A DNA stretch of 64,000 nucleotides. It comes from Bartonella doshiae NCTC 12862 = ATCC 700133. GTDB taxonomy: Bacteria > Pseudomonadota > Alphaproteobacteria > Rhizobiales > Rhizobiaceae. Shown piece after piece: positions 17,612-29,309 of the stretch. Each line of letters starts with the position of its first letter. Positions within the stretch are counted from its first letter, which is position 1. The stretch is taken from NCBI RefSeq assembly GCF_000278155.1, contig NZ_JH725094.1, forward strand, positions 189,765 through 253,764, in the 5' to 3' direction. The translations under genes were made by a program, and so were the position numbers. Below the pieces are notes generated by a model. It was not told the DNA's origin, made no database searches, and saw nothing but the letters and a program-made list of their open reading frames with translations.

Positions 17612-17851
17612 ATGAAAGCACGTGTTACAGTTACTCTAAAGAGCAGTATTCTTGATCCACAAGGTGAAGCCATTGTTAGTGCTTTAAAAGGTTTGGCTTT
17701 TAAAGGTATCCATTCTATCCGCCAAGGAAAAATTTTTGACATTGTACTTGATGATCAACCTACTGAGACTGCAAAACAAGAACTTGAGAAAATGTGTGAA
17801 GAGTTACTCGCAAATACTGTTATTGAAAATTATACAATAGAACTTTTTTAA
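17612..17851 (+). CDS. purS: FGAM synthase subunit PurS
   Basis: A 79-residue small subunit that bridges PurL and PurQ in the three-part FGAM synthase. The KARVTVTLKSSILDPQGEAI start and the GIHSIRQGKIFDI strand are typical. AGGAAA precedes the ATG. Twelve bases separate the stop from the purQ start. Its presence agrees with the short form of PurL found downstream. Confidence 0.93.
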   Translation: MKARVTVTLKSSILDPQGEAIVSALKGLAFKGIHSIRQGKIFDIVLDDQPTETAKQELEKMCEELLANTVIENYTIELF

Positions 17852-17863
17852 GTGGAATGCTCC

Positions 17864-18535
17864 ATGAAAACTGCTATCATTCAATTACCTGGATTAAATC
17901 GCGATCGGGATATGATTGCAGCATTACGCCATATAACAGGTGTTGAACCACTTACAATTTGGCAAACAGAATCAACAATTCCAGATGTAGATATCATTGT
18001 TATTCCTGGTGGTTTTTCTTATGGAGACTACTTAAGATGTGGTGCCATTGGCGCACGAACACCAGTTTTGCAAGCTGTTCGTGAGAAGGCGCAAAAAGGT
18101 GTTATGGTAATGGGCATATGTAACGGATTTCAAATTTTGTTGGAAGCTGGATTGTTGCCTGGAACTTTAATGCGGAATGCTTCATTAAAATTTGTTTGTC
18201 GTGAAATAAAACTTGAAGTCGTAAATGCTAATACAAAGTTTTCTCGATACTATTCCAAAGGACAAATCATTCGTTGTCCTGTTGCCCATCATGACGGAAA
18301 TTATTTTGTTAACGATGACACATTGAAAAAAATGGAAGACAATGAGCAAATCGTTTTTCGCTATGCAGAAAATACAAATCCGAATGGTTCAACAAAAGAT
18401 ATTGCTGGTATTATCAATAAAAAGGGTAATATCCTTGGTATGATGCCCCATCCTGAAAATCTTATTGAACATGCACATGGTGGTACGGATGGTCTTTTAC
18501 TTTTCCAAAGTGCTTTAGAATTGGCAAAAGGATGA
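17864..18535 (+). CDS. purQ: FGAM synthase glutaminase subunit PurQ
   Basis: A 223-residue class I glutamine amidotransferase that passes ammonia to PurL. The oxyanion region [15 protein letters not shown] and nucleophile Cys in [13 protein letters not shown] are present, with the His-x-Glu pair in MMPHPENL. The open frame begins with GTG at 17852, but the ATG at 17864 gives the standard [11 protein letters not shown]-terminus. It follows purS by 12 bases. Confidence 0.95.
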   Translation: MKTAIIQLPGLNRDRDMIAALRHITGVEPLTIWQTESTIPDVDIIVIPGGFSYGDYLRCGAIGARTPVLQAVREKAQKGVMVMGICNGFQILLEAGLLPGTLMRNASLKFVCREIKLEVVNANTKFSRYYSKGQIIRCPVAHHDGNYFVNDDTLKKMEDNEQIVFRYAENTNPNGSTKDIAGIINKKGNILGMMPHPENLIEHAHGGTDGLLLFQSALELAKG

Positions 18536-18830
18536 TGACAAAAAGGGGATAATTTACCTGCTACTTTAAAATCAAAAATCTGTATCATCTCCTACACAAT
18601 AAATTTGCAAACTAGCTATTTTACGAACATAAATGGATATCAATTGCTTTAAATTCATAAAAATTTATTCCAAAACTGCTTCTTGTTTTTAAAACTTTAA
18701 ACTAAAACTAGAAAAGCTTATAGATTATGAACAGTTGTATTATCGAACAACGCAATCTTTTATAATTTAAGCTGCTAGATTAAAAAATAAAAATGCTCAC
18801 TCTTCGACTAACTTGACGGATAAAATACTC

Positions 18831-21041
18831 ATGAATCCCTGCAATAACATCGCCATTACACCAGAATTAATTGCACAACACGGACTAAAAGATGATGAAT
18901 ATCAGCATATCCTCACGTTAATCGGTAGAGAACCAACATTTACTGAACTGGGTGTTTTTTCAGCAATGTGGAACGAACACTGTTCCTATAAATCATCTAA
19001 AAAATGGCTTAAAACTCTCCCAACAAAAGGTAAATGTGTCATTCAAGGTCCTGGTGAAAATGCCGGTGTCGTTGATATTGGTGAAGGACAATGCGTTGTT
19101 TTCAAAATGGAAAGTCATAACCATCCTTCTTACATTGAGCCATATCAAGGCGCAGCAACAGGTGTTGGTGGTATTTTACGTGATGTCTTTACAATGGGTG
19201 CCCGCCCTGTCGCAGCTATGAATGCATTGCGATTTGGAGCTCCTGATCATCCTCTCACGCGCCATCTTGTCTCTGGTGTCGTTTCTGGAATTGGTGGATA
19301 CAGCAATTCTTTTGGCGTTCCAACTGTTGGGGGGGAAATAAATTTTGATGCGCGTTACAATGGCAATATTCTTGTTAACGCTTTTGTTGCTGGTATTGCA
19401 AAAACAGATTCTCTTTTTTATTCTAAAGCCCAAGGAATAGGACTTCCTGTTGTTTATCTCGGTGCAAAAACAGGACGTGATGGTGTTGGTGGAGCAACAA
19501 TGGCTTCTGCCGAATTTGATGATTCAATTGGTGAAAAACGCCCAACTGTTCAAGTAGGAGATCCTTTTACTGAAAAATGTCTTCTCGAAGCATGTTTAGA
19601 GCTTATGAAATTAGGAGCTGTTATTGCTATTCAAGACATGGGTGCAGCAGGATTAACATCTTCTGCAGTTGAAATGGGAGCAAAAGGAAATCTTGGAATA
19701 AAGCTTAATCTTGATAAAGTTCCTGTTCGTGAAGAAAATATGACAGCCTATGAAATGATGCTTTCTGAAAGCCAAGAACGTATGCTCATGGTCCTTAAAC
19801 CAGAACGAGAAAAAGAAGCAGCTGCAATTTTTCATAAGTGGGGTCTTCATTTTTCCATTATTGGGGAAACAACAGATGATTTGCGCTTTCGTGTATGGCA
19901 TCAAGGAGAAGAAGTCGTCAACCTCCCCATCAAAGAACTTGGTGATGAAGCTCCAGTTTATGATCGCCCTTGGATAGAACCTGTAAAAAAAACAACTCTT
20001 AAAGTAGAAGAAATCGAAAAAGTTGAAAATCTTGGTGATGTACTCCTTACCTTATTGAATTCTGCTGATCAAAGTTCAAAACGATGGGTTTATGAACAAT
20101 ATGATACAATTATACAAGGAAATACCCTTGTTCGTCCAGGAGGTGATGCAGGAGTCATCCGTGTTGGTAACAACGACAAAAGAGCTCTAGCCTTCTCTTC
20201 TGATGTGACACCTCGCTATTGTGAAGCAGATCCTTATGAAGGAGGGAAACAAGCCGTTGCAGAATGTTGGCGCAACATTAGCACTACAGGCGCAACACCA
20301 TTAGCAGCAACAGATAATCTTAATTTTGGTAACCCTGAAAAACCTGAAATTATGGGACAATTTGTTTTTGCTATTAAAGGTATAGGAGAAGCTTGTAGAA
20401 TCTTGGATTTTCCAATAGTTTCAGGCAATGTCTCTCTTTATAATGAAACCAATGGAGAAGCAATTCTTCCCACGCCTACAATAGCTGGTGTAGGCCTTAT
20501 TGATGATTGGTCTAAAATAGTAACAATCAGTGGTATGCAAAATAAAGATCATATTGTTTTAGTGGGGAACTGTGGTTCACATTTAGGGCAATCAATCTAT
20601 GCACGTAACATTTTGAATATTTATACAGGAGCACCACCTCATGTAGATTTACAGCTTGAAAAAAAACATGGAAAATTTGTGAGAAATGTCATTCATAGTG
20701 ATTTTGTTCATGCGGCTCATGATATTTCTGATGGTGGATTAGCTATTGCACTCGCAGAAATGGTAATTAAATCAGGAAAAGGAATAAAAGCAAAATTAAG
20801 CAAAAAATTGCCATATCATGCAGAACTTTTTGGAGAAGACCAAGGGCGTTATTTGTTAGCAATTAAGCCGCATATGCTCAATGATCTTAAAGAACTCGCA
20901 CAAGTCAGCGGAGTTTCATTAACAGAACTTGGTATTGTTGAAGGTGATTCTCTCGATATAGATGGAATACTAACACTGTCGATAGAGAAACTCACTCAAG
21001 CCTATGAAAACTGGTTTCCACAATTTATGGGTGAAGAATAA
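18831..21041 (+). CDS. purL: FGAM synthase large subunit PurL (short form)
   Basis: A 736-residue ATP-dependent synthase subunit that converts FGAR to FGAM with ammonia from PurQ. It is the short type that needs PurS. Blocks include [43 protein letters not shown], and the second-half [10 protein letters not shown]-like [14 protein letters not shown] and [14 protein letters not shown]. The frame starts with TTG at 18813, but ATG at 18831 preceded by GGA is preferred. A 295-nt spacer separates it from purQ, longer than in many relatives, so it may have its own promoter. Confidence 0.95.
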   Translation: MNPCNNIAITPELIAQHGLKDDEYQHILTLIGREPTFTELGVFSAMWNEHCSYKSSKKWLKTLPTKGKCVIQGPGENAGVVDIGEGQCVVFKMESHNHPSYIEPYQGAATGVGGILRDVFTMGARPVAAMNALRFGAPDHPLTRHLVSGVVSGIGGYSNSFGVPTVGGEINFDARYNGNILVNAFVAGIAKTDSLFYSKAQGIGLPVVYLGAKTGRDGVGGATMASAEFDDSIGEKRPTVQVGDPFTEKCLLEACLELMKLGAVIAIQDMGAAGLTSSAVEMGAKGNLGIKLNLDKVPVREENMTAYEMMLSESQERMLMVLKPEREKEAAAIFHKWGLHFSIIGETTDDLRFRVWHQGEEVVNLPIKELGDEAPVYDRPWIEPVKKTTLKVEEIEKVENLGDVLLTLLNSADQSSKRWVYEQYDTIIQGNTLVRPGGDAGVIRVGNNDKRALAFSSDVTPRYCEADPYEGGKQAVAECWRNISTTGATPLAATDNLNFGNPEKPEIMGQFVFAIKGIGEACRILDFPIVSGNVSLYNETNGEAILPTPTIAGVGLIDDWSKIVTISGMQNKDHIVLVGNCGSHLGQSIYARNILNIYTGAPPHVDLQLEKKHGKFVRNVIHSDFVHAAHDISDGGLAIALAEMVIKSGKGIKAKLSKKLPYHAELFGEDQGRYLLAIKPHMLNDLKELAQVSGVSLTELGIVEGDSLDIDGILTLSIEKLTQAYENWFPQFMGEE

Positions 21042-21106
21042 AAATTATTAAATTTTCTTAACTGTATGCTACTCTTATAAGAATAAAAAAACTAAGGAGA
21101 ATAATA

Positions 21107-21340
21107 ATGGCAATGAGTGCCCATGAAATTGAAACACTTATTTGCGAAAGCATCCCCAATACAACAGTCATTATTCGGGATCTTGCTGGAGACGGTGAAC
21201 ATTACGCGGCAGAAGTTATTTCAGAAAGTTTTCGTGGAAAAAGCCGTATTCAGCAACATAAAATGGTCTATGACGCTCTTAAAGGTAATATGGGAAACGT
21301 GCTTCATGCTCTAGCATTGCAAACGAGTATTCCCAAATAA
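21107..21340 (+). CDS. BolA family protein
   Basis: A 77-residue BolA/IbaG-type protein with the family core HYAAEVISESFRGKSRIQQHKMVYDAL. These proteins pair with monothiol glutaredoxins to hold or pass [2Fe-2S] clusters and act in iron sensing. The next gene is exactly such a glutaredoxin, which supports the pairing. AAGGAG precedes the ATG. It lies 65 bases after purL, a common order in alphaproteobacteria. Confidence 0.9.
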   Translation: MAMSAHEIETLICESIPNTTVIIRDLAGDGEHYAAEVISESFRGKSRIQQHKMVYDALKGNMGNVLHALALQTSIPK

Positions 21341-21440
21341 TCCAAAAAAATTCTTCTTGCATTCATTTACTTAATACGTTTAGAAGTAAATATAAGCATA
21401 AATATAAGCTTCCGAAAATCTGCGATATCAAGGTATAGAG

Positions 21441-21773
21441 ATGACTACTGTTCATGAATTTATTGACAATGAAATTAAAACAAATGATATCATTTTATTC
21501 ATGAAAGGAACGCCTGATGCTCCGCAATGTGGATTTTCAGGACAAGTTGTTCAGATTCTTGATTATTTAGGCATAAATTATAAAGGGATTAATATCTTAA
21601 CTTCTCACGAGTTGCGCCAAGGAATTAAGGACTACTCAAATTGGCCAACAATTCCACAACTCTATATCAAAGGTGAGTTTGTTGGTGGCTGTGATATTGT
21701 TAAAGAAATGTTTCAGAGTAATGAATTGCAAGAATTGTTAAAGGAAAAGAATATTTCCTGCAATAAATTATAG
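21441..21773 (+). CDS. grxD: Monothiol glutaredoxin (Grx4 type)
   Basis: A 110-residue CGFS-type glutaredoxin with the active-site Cys30 in CGFS, GTPDAPQ before it, the [19 protein letters not shown] strand pair and a C-terminal helix. Such proteins bind a [2Fe-2S] cluster with glutathione and deliver it to targets, usually with a BolA partner. The adjacent bolA-like gene is 100 bases upstream. Length and frame are normal. Confidence 0.93.
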   Translation: MTTVHEFIDNEIKTNDIILFMKGTPDAPQCGFSGQVVQILDYLGINYKGINILTSHELRQGIKDYSNWPTIPQLYIKGEFVGGCDIVKEMFQSNELQELLKEKNISCNKL

Positions 21774-21856
21774 CCATCAATCCATAAATAGCTCTTATTG
21801 TATTCAACCTATTATAGGGCCTGTGTTCAGTCGAAATTTTTATCTCAAGGATGTAT

Positions 21857-23110
21857 ATGTCATATTCAGTCGACGAACAAAAACATCGTGATGCCATTAG
21901 AAAAAAAATTGGCTATAAAGAATTCGTTATTCTTATTGGCGCGCTTATGGCTGTTAATTCTATCGCTATTGATATTATATTACCGGCTATGCCCAATATT
22001 TTGAGTGATTTAAATGTTATCAATGAAAATGATCAACATTATATTATTTCTGGTTATCTTATCAGCTATGGCATCACACAAATCTTTTTTGGTCCAATAA
22101 GCGATCGTTACGGAAGACGTAAGCTTATTCTTCTTGGCCTTGCTTTTTATTCATTTGCTGCAATTAGCTGCGCATTCGTATCAAATTTCTCTCTGTTGCT
22201 TCTTTTACGTATTTTGCAAGGTATTGGAGGCGCTGCTATGCGCGTTCTTACAGTTTCCGTTGTGCGTGATCTCTACAGCGGTCGAAAAATGGCAGAAGTC
22301 ATGTCCATTGTCATGATGGTTTTTCTTATTGCACCAATGATTGGACCAGCAGCAGGACAAATGATTTTGCTATTTGGATACTGGCAACTCATTTTTGTAT
22401 TCATGGCCCTTATTGGTTTTGGACTGATGATTTGGATTCAATTACGTTTGCCTGAAACGCTTCATGCACAACGCTCCCTTTCCTTTTCTTCGATCAAGCA
22501 TAACTTATGGCTTGTCACAACCAACCGTACAACACTTTGCTATACACTGGCAACTTCGATTATTTTGGGTTGTATATTTACTGCCGTTAATACATCACAA
22601 CAAATCTATGAAGGAATTTATAACTTAGGCTTCTGGTTTCCAATTGCATTCGCAATTGGTGCTGCATTTCAAGCAATGTCATCATTCTTTAACTCTCAAC
22701 TGGTCGGACGCCTTGGTATGCGGCGCATCGCACACAGTATGCTTTTATTATTTTCTATCACTTCAGGCATCTGGTTTGTTAGTTCCATCTTAGCAGATGG
22801 TGTTATTCCTTTTCCTTTTTTCATGCTACTGTTCTGTATATTAATGTTTGCTTGCGGTGGTATTATGGCCAATTTCAATACACTCGCTCTCGAATCTGTA
22901 GGCGAAATTGCTGGAACAGCATCTTCTGTATCTGGTTTCCTTCAAACATCTATCGGAACAGGACTTAGCTTTTTTATCGCACAACAATTTAATGAAACAA
23001 CAATTCCAAATTCAGCAGGTTTTTTCTTCATGAGCCTTATCGCTATACTTCTCGTTTTATGGGCTGAACACGGGCGTCTTTTTAAGCAATATAATAATCA
23101 TTCTGAATAA
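21857..23110 (+). CDS. MFS transporter, Bcr/CflA drug-efflux subfamily
   Basis: A twelve-helix major facilitator of 417 residues. The N-terminal helix IDIILPAMPNI, the loop FGPISDRYGRRKLIL, and RILQGIGGAAMRVLTVSVVRDLY match the Bcr/CflA antiporters, whose known members export bicyclomycin, chloramphenicol or other small molecules by proton exchange. The substrate here cannot be deduced. AAGG at 21847-21850 is adjacent to the first ATG (21851) but well spaced from the second (21857), which I chose. It is convergent with parC. Confidence 0.88.
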   Translation: MSYSVDEQKHRDAIRKKIGYKEFVILIGALMAVNSIAIDIILPAMPNILSDLNVINENDQHYIISGYLISYGITQIFFGPISDRYGRRKLILLGLAFYSFAAISCAFVSNFSLLLLLRILQGIGGAAMRVLTVSVVRDLYSGRKMAEVMSIVMMVFLIAPMIGPAAGQMILLFGYWQLIFVFMALIGFGLMIWIQLRLPETLHAQRSLSFSSIKHNLWLVTTNRTTLCYTLATSIILGCIFTAVNTSQQIYEGIYNLGFWFPIAFAIGAAFQAMSSFFNSQLVGRLGMRRIAHSMLLLFSITSGIWFVSSILADGVIPFPFFMLLFCILMFACGGIMANFNTLALESVGEIAGTASSVSGFLQTSIGTGLSFFIAQQFNETTIPNSAGFFFMSLIAILLVLWAEHGRLFKQYNNHSE

Positions 23111-23220
23111 ATTACCGCTATAAAATTAAAAATATCCTAGAATTGCTATAACAAAACCGAACCGTGTAGCATATTCTTTCCTACAAATTTATAATCTAAG
23201 AATAAAATGTGCCACACAGT

Positions 23221-25470
23221 TTAGTTAGTAAATTTTCCTGATTTTGGAAAACCTTTTGGAACAAAACGCCCACTTCCAGCACGCGTTCCCATCCACTCAA
23301 TAAGATCATCAGCTTGACGATTAAAACAACGTTCTGCAGAGTCTTGCCAACTTAAACCTTCTGATAAATTAAAGGTTTTAACATCAACAATTCCTCCCTC
23401 TTTGTAACGTTGTAAACGAACACCCTTACCGCGATTCATTTCTGGTATTTGTTCGATAGCAAAAATAAGCATTTTGCGGTTTTCACCAACCACTGCAACA
23501 TAATCACCTTGTACTGGAACACAAAGCCTCACTTTATCAGGAGACTTCACATTCATAATTTGCTTTCCTTTTCGTGTATTAGCAATTACTTCAGTTGCAG
23601 GAACAATAAAACCATTTCCATAAAATGAAACTAAAAGAAGTTTTTCCTGTGCATTATAAACAAAAGCTGTAAGGATATCGTGCTCATCATCCATGTCAAC
23701 CAAAAGACGAATTGGTTCACCATGTCCCCGTCCTCCAGGTAAGCTATTTGCCCCAATAGCAAAAAATTTCCCACCTGTACTCATCACCACGATCTTATCT
23801 GTAGTGAATGCTGGAAATGCTAATTTCAAACAATCCCCTTCTTTGAATGAAAGTGCTTTGTAGTCACTCAAATGTCCTTTTAAAGCGCGCATCCATCCCT
23901 TTTCAGAAATTACAATAGTGACTGGCTCTTTTTCAATCATTGCTTGATGAATATCATCGATATCATGCCTTGGAGCTTCTTCAAATGTTGTACGTCTTTT
24001 TCCTAAGAGGGTTTCTGGACCAAAAATTTTTCGAACTTTTTTGATTTCCTCTGAAATTACTTTCCACTGCTTTGTACTGGAAGCTAACAAATTCTGTAGT
24101 TTTTCTTTTTCAACTTTTAAAGTTTCAAATTCTTTCCGAATTTCAAATTCTTCAAGCTTACGTAAAGAACGCAACCGCATATTAAGAATAGCTTCAGCTT
24201 GATTTTCTGTTAATTCAAAACGGTCAATCAGTTCTTTTTTTGGTTCATCCTCTTCACGAATAACTTGGATAACCTCATCAAGATTCAAATACGCAATAAG
24301 ATAGCCATGAAGAATTTCTAACCGGCAATCAATCTGATCAAGCCGATAAGTTGAGCGACGAATAAGTACTTCTTGACGATGCTTAAGCCATTGTTGCAAA
24401 CTGTCACGCAAAGAAAGAACATTTGGTATTCTTCCAAAAGATAAGACATTGAGATTAAGAGGAAATCTTACCTCGAAATCAGTCAATTTAAAAAGAGATT
24501 CCATAAGTAGTTCAGGATCAACTGTACGATTTTTGGGAATAAGTACAATGCGGATATCTTCTGCTGACTCATCACGAATGTCTTCAAGCATTGGTAAACG
24601 CCGTGCAAGTAAGAGTTCTGCCGTTTTCTCAATAAGGCGTGATTTTTGAACTTGATAGGGAATTTCAGTAATAATAATTACATAAGAACCGCGGCTACCA
24701 GCCTCTCGGTGCCAACGCGAACGTAATCGAAAAAATCCACGCCCTGTCCGATAAGATTCCTCAATACTCTTTTTAGGCTCAACTAAAATGCCACCTGTTG
24801 GGAAATCAGGACCAAGCACAAATTGATTTAATTCCTCATCATGTGCATCGGGATGTACAATTAAATGGAGTGCTGCATCACAAAGCTCAACGACATTATG
24901 AGGGGGAATAGATGTCGCCATACCAACAGCGATACCTGATGAACCATTTGCTAAAAGATTAGGAAAAGCTCCCGGCAAAACAACAGGCTCTTCATCTTCC
25001 TCATTATAGGTTAAACGAAAATCAATGGCGTTTTCATTAATGCCCTCAAGCAGCAACGCGGCCACTTCAGTCATACGTGCTTCCGTATAACGCATCGCAG
25101 CAGCATTATCACCATCAATATTACCAAAATTGCCTTGTCCATCAACCAATGGATAACGCACCGCAAAACTCTGTGCCAAACGCACCAAGGCATCATAAAT
25201 AGATGCATCACCATGAGGATGAAACTTTCCCATGACATCGCCAACAATCCGCGCACACTTAGCATAAGACTGTTCAGGATTAAGTTTGAGCAAACGCATC
25301 GCATGAACAATACGCCGATGCACGGGTTTTAATCCATCACGCACATCAGGTAAGGCACGATGAGTAATGGTAGAAAGTGCATAAGCTAAATAACGCTCCT
25401 GTAAAGCAGAACGCAATTCTATTGATTCAATATGTTCTTTATCAAAAGGTAAATTCATTTTATCAGACAT
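23221..25470 (-). CDS. parC: DNA topoisomerase IV subunit A
   Basis: A 749-residue type II topoisomerase subunit that cuts and rejoins DNA to unlink daughter chromosomes, with ParE. The catalytic Tyr128 is in AAMRYTEAR. The N-terminal block [19 protein letters not shown], and the C-terminal beta-pinwheel with repeats such as [11 protein letters not shown] and [12 protein letters not shown], identify ParC rather than GyrA. The GyrA box is absent. At the position of E. coli Ser80 the protein has Ala89 (HPHGDAS). The upstream region is long, AT-rich and without a gene. It is convergent with the MFS gene. Confidence 0.94.
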   Translation of the reverse strand: MSDKMNLPFDKEHIESIELRSALQERYLAYALSTITHRALPDVRDGLKPVHRRIVHAMRLLKLNPEQSYAKCARIVGDVMGKFHPHGDASIYDALVRLAQSFAVRYPLVDGQGNFGNIDGDNAAAMRYTEARMTEVAALLLEGINENAIDFRLTYNEEDEEPVVLPGAFPNLLANGSSGIAVGMATSIPPHNVVELCDAALHLIVHPDAHDEELNQFVLGPDFPTGGILVEPKKSIEESYRTGRGFFRLRSRWHREAGSRGSYVIIITEIPYQVQKSRLIEKTAELLLARRLPMLEDIRDESAEDIRIVLIPKNRTVDPELLMESLFKLTDFEVRFPLNLNVLSFGRIPNVLSLRDSLQQWLKHRQEVLIRRSTYRLDQIDCRLEILHGYLIAYLNLDEVIQVIREEDEPKKELIDRFELTENQAEAILNMRLRSLRKLEEFEIRKEFETLKVEKEKLQNLLASSTKQWKVISEEIKKVRKIFGPETLLGKRRTTFEEAPRHDIDDIHQAMIEKEPVTIVISEKGWMRALKGHLSDYKALSFKEGDCLKLAFPAFTTDKIVVMSTGGKFFAIGANSLPGGRGHGEPIRLLVDMDDEHDILTAFVYNAQEKLLLVSFYGNGFIVPATEVIANTRKGKQIMNVKSPDKVRLCVPVQGDYVAVVGENRKMLIFAIEQIPEMNRGKGVRLQRYKEGGIVDVKTFNLSEGLSWQDSAERCFNRQADDLIEWMGTRAGSGRFVPKGFPKSGKFTN

Positions 25471-26009
25471 ATTATGAGGATAACAATTCCAAAAATAATG
25501 AGCAATTATTCTATAAAAATTCTCATATACAAATTTTTATGAATCCCCTATCTTTATTAAATAAATATATACAATTGAATCATTATGATTCATAACATGA
25601 ATAAGCAGTAACATAAATTCTAAAAGCTTCTGCATGATTTTTATTTATCATTTCAGAAAAATAAAGAAATACAACTTCCTAATATAAAAAATATTTTATA
25701 TATATTAAAAAATAACTATCTTTTATAAAATACTACTTCATTTCTATAATAAAATTCATAATATTATAGATAGATAATGAGAAATATTTTTAAATAATTC
25801 AAAATTTTTTATTTTAAAACATTACCCCTAAAAGCTTTATCGTTCTCCCCTATTTTAATTACTCGTAGTAAAGCAAGCAAAATTGGCTAACATTATAGAC
25901 CAAAGACAAAAACATACTAATATAACTTGCCTTCAAAATTGCTAGGCAAAAAATAAGAGACAAACTTTATTTAGATCACTTAAATACGCCCATATTAAAG
26001 GCAATTTTT
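25471..26009. other. 539-nt very AT-rich spacer with a 17-bp palindrome
   Basis: No gene or RNA is recognisable between parC and aspS. TGAATCATTATGATTCA at 25576-25592 is a perfect inverted repeat of 8-bp arms around one base, 106 bases upstream of parC. The rest is mostly A and T. Confidence 0.45.
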
Positions 26010-27800
26010 TCAACTATTTTTAAAGGGAGGAGCAATCCGGATTCCTAAATCACGTAATTGGATAGTAGAAACATCAGATGGAGCGCTCATCAAAAGATCA
26101 AGTGCTTGCTGATTCATAGGAAATAAAGCAACCTCACGTAAATTTTTGACACCTTGTAAAAGCATAATAATACGGTCAATACCAGCAGCCATACCACCAT
26201 GTGGTGGAGCTCCATAATGAAATGCACGATAAAGACCTCCAAAACGATCTTCTACCACTTCTTTAGAAAGACCAGCAAGATCAAAAACCTTAAGCATCAT
26301 TTCTGGGGAGTGATTACGGATTCCTCCTGAAGCAATTTCATAACCATTACAAACAAGATCGTATTGAAAAGCTTTAATCGTAAGAGGATCCTGACAATCA
26401 AGAGCATCCTTTCCTCCTTGGGGCATAGAAAAGGGATTATGTGCAAAATCAACCTTTTTTTCGTCTTCATTCCATTCAAAAAATGGAAAATCAACAATCC
26501 ATGCTAAAGAGAAACACTCCCGATCCACAAGATTTAATTCTTCCCCTATCCGTATGCGCGCTGCTCCTGCAAAAGATGAAAAATTCTTTGGATCTCCTGC
26601 AACGAAAAAACAGGCGTCACCACTTTCAAGACAAAGCTGTTTACGGAGTGCTTCAGTCCTCTGCTCACCAATATTTTTGGCGATAGGCCCCGCGCCTTCG
26701 AATTTTCCCTCTTCTTCACGCCAGAAAATATAACCAAGTCCCGGCTGCTTCTCACTTTGCGCCCATACATTCATACGATCACAAAAAGCGCGACTTCCGC
26801 CCGTTTTAGCCGGAATAGCCCATACTTGTGCGTTCTCATCATTCGCTAAAATTTGAGCAAAAACTTTGAAACCAGAATTATAAAAATGCTGAGAAACATC
26901 TTCCATAATGATAGGATTACGTAAATCAGGTTTATCAGAACCATATTTCCGCATTGCTTCATCATAAGGAATCCGAGGAAAACTCTGAGTTACAGATTTT
27001 CCATTAGAAAACTCTTCAAAAATAGAACGTATAATAGGTTCCATTGTTACAAGAATATCTTCTTGCTCAACAAAACTCATTTCAACATCTAATTGATAAA
27101 ACTCACCCGGAAGCCGGTCTGCTCGTGGATCTTCATCTCTAAAGCATGGAGCAATTTGAAAATAACGATCAAAACCTGACATCATCAACAACTGCTTATA
27201 TTGTTGAGGAGCTTGCGGCAATGCGTAAAACTTTCCTTGATGAATACGACTTGGAACCAAAAAATCTCGTGCTCCCTCCGGTGATGAGGCCGTCAAAAGT
27301 GGTGTTGTAAATTCTGTAAAACCATTGTTATACATAGACTGTCTGATAGCAGCAATAATTTCTGTGCGACGCATAATATTTTTGTGCATAGTTTCTCGAC
27401 GCAAATCAAGGAAACGATACTTCAATCGAATATCTTCTGGATAATCAGGTTCACCAAAAACAGGTAAAGGCAGCTCATCAGACTTTGAAAGAATTTCTAC
27501 CTCTTTCACAAAAATTTCAATCTCACCTGTTGGAAGAGTTGTATTAATAACATCATCAGAACGTGCACAAACTTCCCCATCAACACGAATGACCCATTCA
27601 GAACGCACCTTTTCGATAATTGTAAAAGCTGGAGAAGCAGGATCAGCAACAATTTGTGTGATTCCAAAATGATCACGTAAATCTATAAAAAGAATTCCGC
27701 CATGATCGCGAACACGGTGAACCCATCCTGAAAGACGAACTTGTGTTCCTACATCAGATTTACGAAGAGCCGCGCAATTATGACTGCGATAACGGTGCAT
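26010..27800 (-). CDS. aspS: Aspartyl-tRNA synthetase
   Basis: A 596-residue class II synthetase of the bacterial type. It has an N-terminal OB fold ([23 protein letters not shown]), motif 2 [21 protein letters not shown], the bacterial GAD insertion at about 300-400, and motif 3 [14 protein letters not shown]. In organisms without asparaginyl-tRNA synthetase this enzyme also mischarges tRNA-Asn; which form applies here is not decided from the window. AAGG precedes the ATG. It is divergent from rnd. Confidence 0.96.
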   Translation of the reverse strand: MHRYRSHNCAALRKSDVGTQVRLSGWVHRVRDHGGILFIDLRDHFGITQIVADPASPAFTIIEKVRSEWVIRVDGEVCARSDDVINTTLPTGEIEIFVKEVEILSKSDELPLPVFGEPDYPEDIRLKYRFLDLRRETMHKNIMRRTEIIAAIRQSMYNNGFTEFTTPLLTASSPEGARDFLVPSRIHQGKFYALPQAPQQYKQLLMMSGFDRYFQIAPCFRDEDPRADRLPGEFYQLDVEMSFVEQEDILVTMEPIIRSIFEEFSNGKSVTQSFPRIPYDEAMRKYGSDKPDLRNPIIMEDVSQHFYNSGFKVFAQILANDENAQVWAIPAKTGGSRAFCDRMNVWAQSEKQPGLGYIFWREEEGKFEGAGPIAKNIGEQRTEALRKQLCLESGDACFFVAGDPKNFSSFAGAARIRIGEELNLVDRECFSLAWIVDFPFFEWNEDEKKVDFAHNPFSMPQGGKDALDCQDPLTIKAFQYDLVCNGYEIASGGIRNHSPEMMLKVFDLAGLSKEVVEDRFGGLYRAFHYGAPPHGGMAAGIDRIIMLLQGVKNLREVALFPMNQQALDLLMSAPSDVSTIQLRDLGIRIAPPFKNS

Positions 27801-27939
27801 AGTTTCTACCTTTTAATTATTATAAATTTCACATGCGTTACAAACGCTTTTTGGTAACCATTTGTCAAGATATGAGGATAAAGACTCAAAAAAAAATACA
27901 ATAAAAGACAAATTTAATTTATCTGGCTATAATGAAAGA

Positions 27940-29091
27940 ATGAAACTTATTACAAAAACAACAGATCTTGAAATTGCACTTGCTACTTTACGTACTTCTG
28001 ATTTTGTAACGGTAGACACCGAATTTATCCGTGAGACAACTTTTTGGCCTCAATTGTGTTTAATCCAGATTGCATCACCAGATATTACAATGCTCATTGA
28101 CCCAATGGCATCAGATATTGATCTAAAACCATTTTTTGATCTTATGATCGATAAAAGAATTGTTAAAGTCTTTCATGCAGCGCGCCAAGATATCGAAATA
28201 ATTTATCATCTTGGTGGCATCATTCCTTATCCTCTCTTTGATACACAAATAGCAGGATCCATCTGTGGCTTTGGTGATTCTATTTCTTATGAGCAGATTG
28301 TACAACGTTGCACAGGGCATCATCTTGATAAATCATCGCGTTTTACAGACTGGAGCTGCCGACCTCTTTCCGAAAAACAACTGCTCTATGCACTTGCCGA
28401 TGTAACTTATCTAAGAGATGTTTATCTCTTATTGAAGCAAAAATTAGAAAAAAATAAACGTACACACTGGATGGATGATGAAATAGCAATCCTGTTAACA
28501 CCTGGAACTTACGATATAGCAGAAGATGACGCATGGAAAAAAGTGAAAGGAAAAGTCAAAAAGAAACGTGAGCTTGCCGTATTACAAAAAATAGCAGCTT
28601 GGCGTGAACGCGAAGCAAAAAAAAATAATGTTCCACGTCGCCATATTATGAAAGATGAATGCCTTATCGAAATTGCGATCCAACAACCAAAAGATGAGTT
28701 TGCATTGAAACGTTTGCGCAACCTTAACAAAAATTTGAATAAACCATCAATTGTGCAAACATTAATAAAAACTGTTCATGAAGGTTTAGAAGTTGATATT
28801 GCTAGTTTACCCAATCTCCCTAAGAACAATCCACTTAATGATGCAACCACTGCAGTTATTGATCTTCTCAGAATATTATTAAAACTGGTTGCAAATGAAA
28901 ATGGCATTGCACCTAAAATTATTGCGACATCCAATGATTTAGAAAAAATTGCAAATGGATGTGTAAAGAAAAATATTCCCGCGATGAATGGTTGGCGCTA
29001 TGAAATATTTGGTCAAAAAGCTGAGAAAGTTCTAAAAGGACAGATAGGATTTTACTTCAGCGATGGAAAAATAAACACCAAACAACTCTAA
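27940..29091 (+). CDS. rnd: Ribonuclease D
   Basis: A 383-residue 3'-5' exoribonuclease that trims tRNA precursors. The DEDD-Y catalytic residues are visible in VTVDTEFIRE, FHAARQDIEI and YALADVTYLRDVY. An HRDC-like C-terminal region follows from about 205. The open frame starts upstream at 27862, but the ATG at 27940 gives the standard MKLITKTTDLE start and a normal length. It is divergent from aspS, and the DNA after it is a decayed mobile element. Confidence 0.93.
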   Translation: MKLITKTTDLEIALATLRTSDFVTVDTEFIRETTFWPQLCLIQIASPDITMLIDPMASDIDLKPFFDLMIDKRIVKVFHAARQDIEIIYHLGGIIPYPLFDTQIAGSICGFGDSISYEQIVQRCTGHHLDKSSRFTDWSCRPLSEKQLLYALADVTYLRDVYLLLKQKLEKNKRTHWMDDEIAILLTPGTYDIAEDDAWKKVKGKVKKKRELAVLQKIAAWREREAKKNNVPRRHIMKDECLIEIAIQQPKDEFALKRLRNLNKNLNKPSIVQTLIKTVHEGLEVDIASLPNLPKNNPLNDATTAVIDLLRILLKLVANENGIAPKIIATSNDLEKIANGCVKKNIPAMNGWRYEIFGQKAEKVLKGQIGFYFSDGKINTKQL

Positions 29092-29309
29092 TATCTAAAA
29101 AATATTAACCATATGCATTCTGAAATTTCTACAATGAAAATTTGTAAACAATAATGTCCTTTCTAAATTGATGTAAAATCAAATTAAAAATAACAGTAAG
29201 ATGGACGTTGGTTTTTACCTTTACGCCTTCATATTCTCCAAAAATTAGGTTGTTTAACCGTTTTAAAGATTACCTAAACGATAATACGCAATACTCTTTC
29301 TCCCATCTG

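Noticed and set aside
27801-27939. TATAAT and TTGACA elements upstream of aspS
   Set aside because: Spacing between the plausible -35 and -10 boxes does not fit a sigma-70 promoter.
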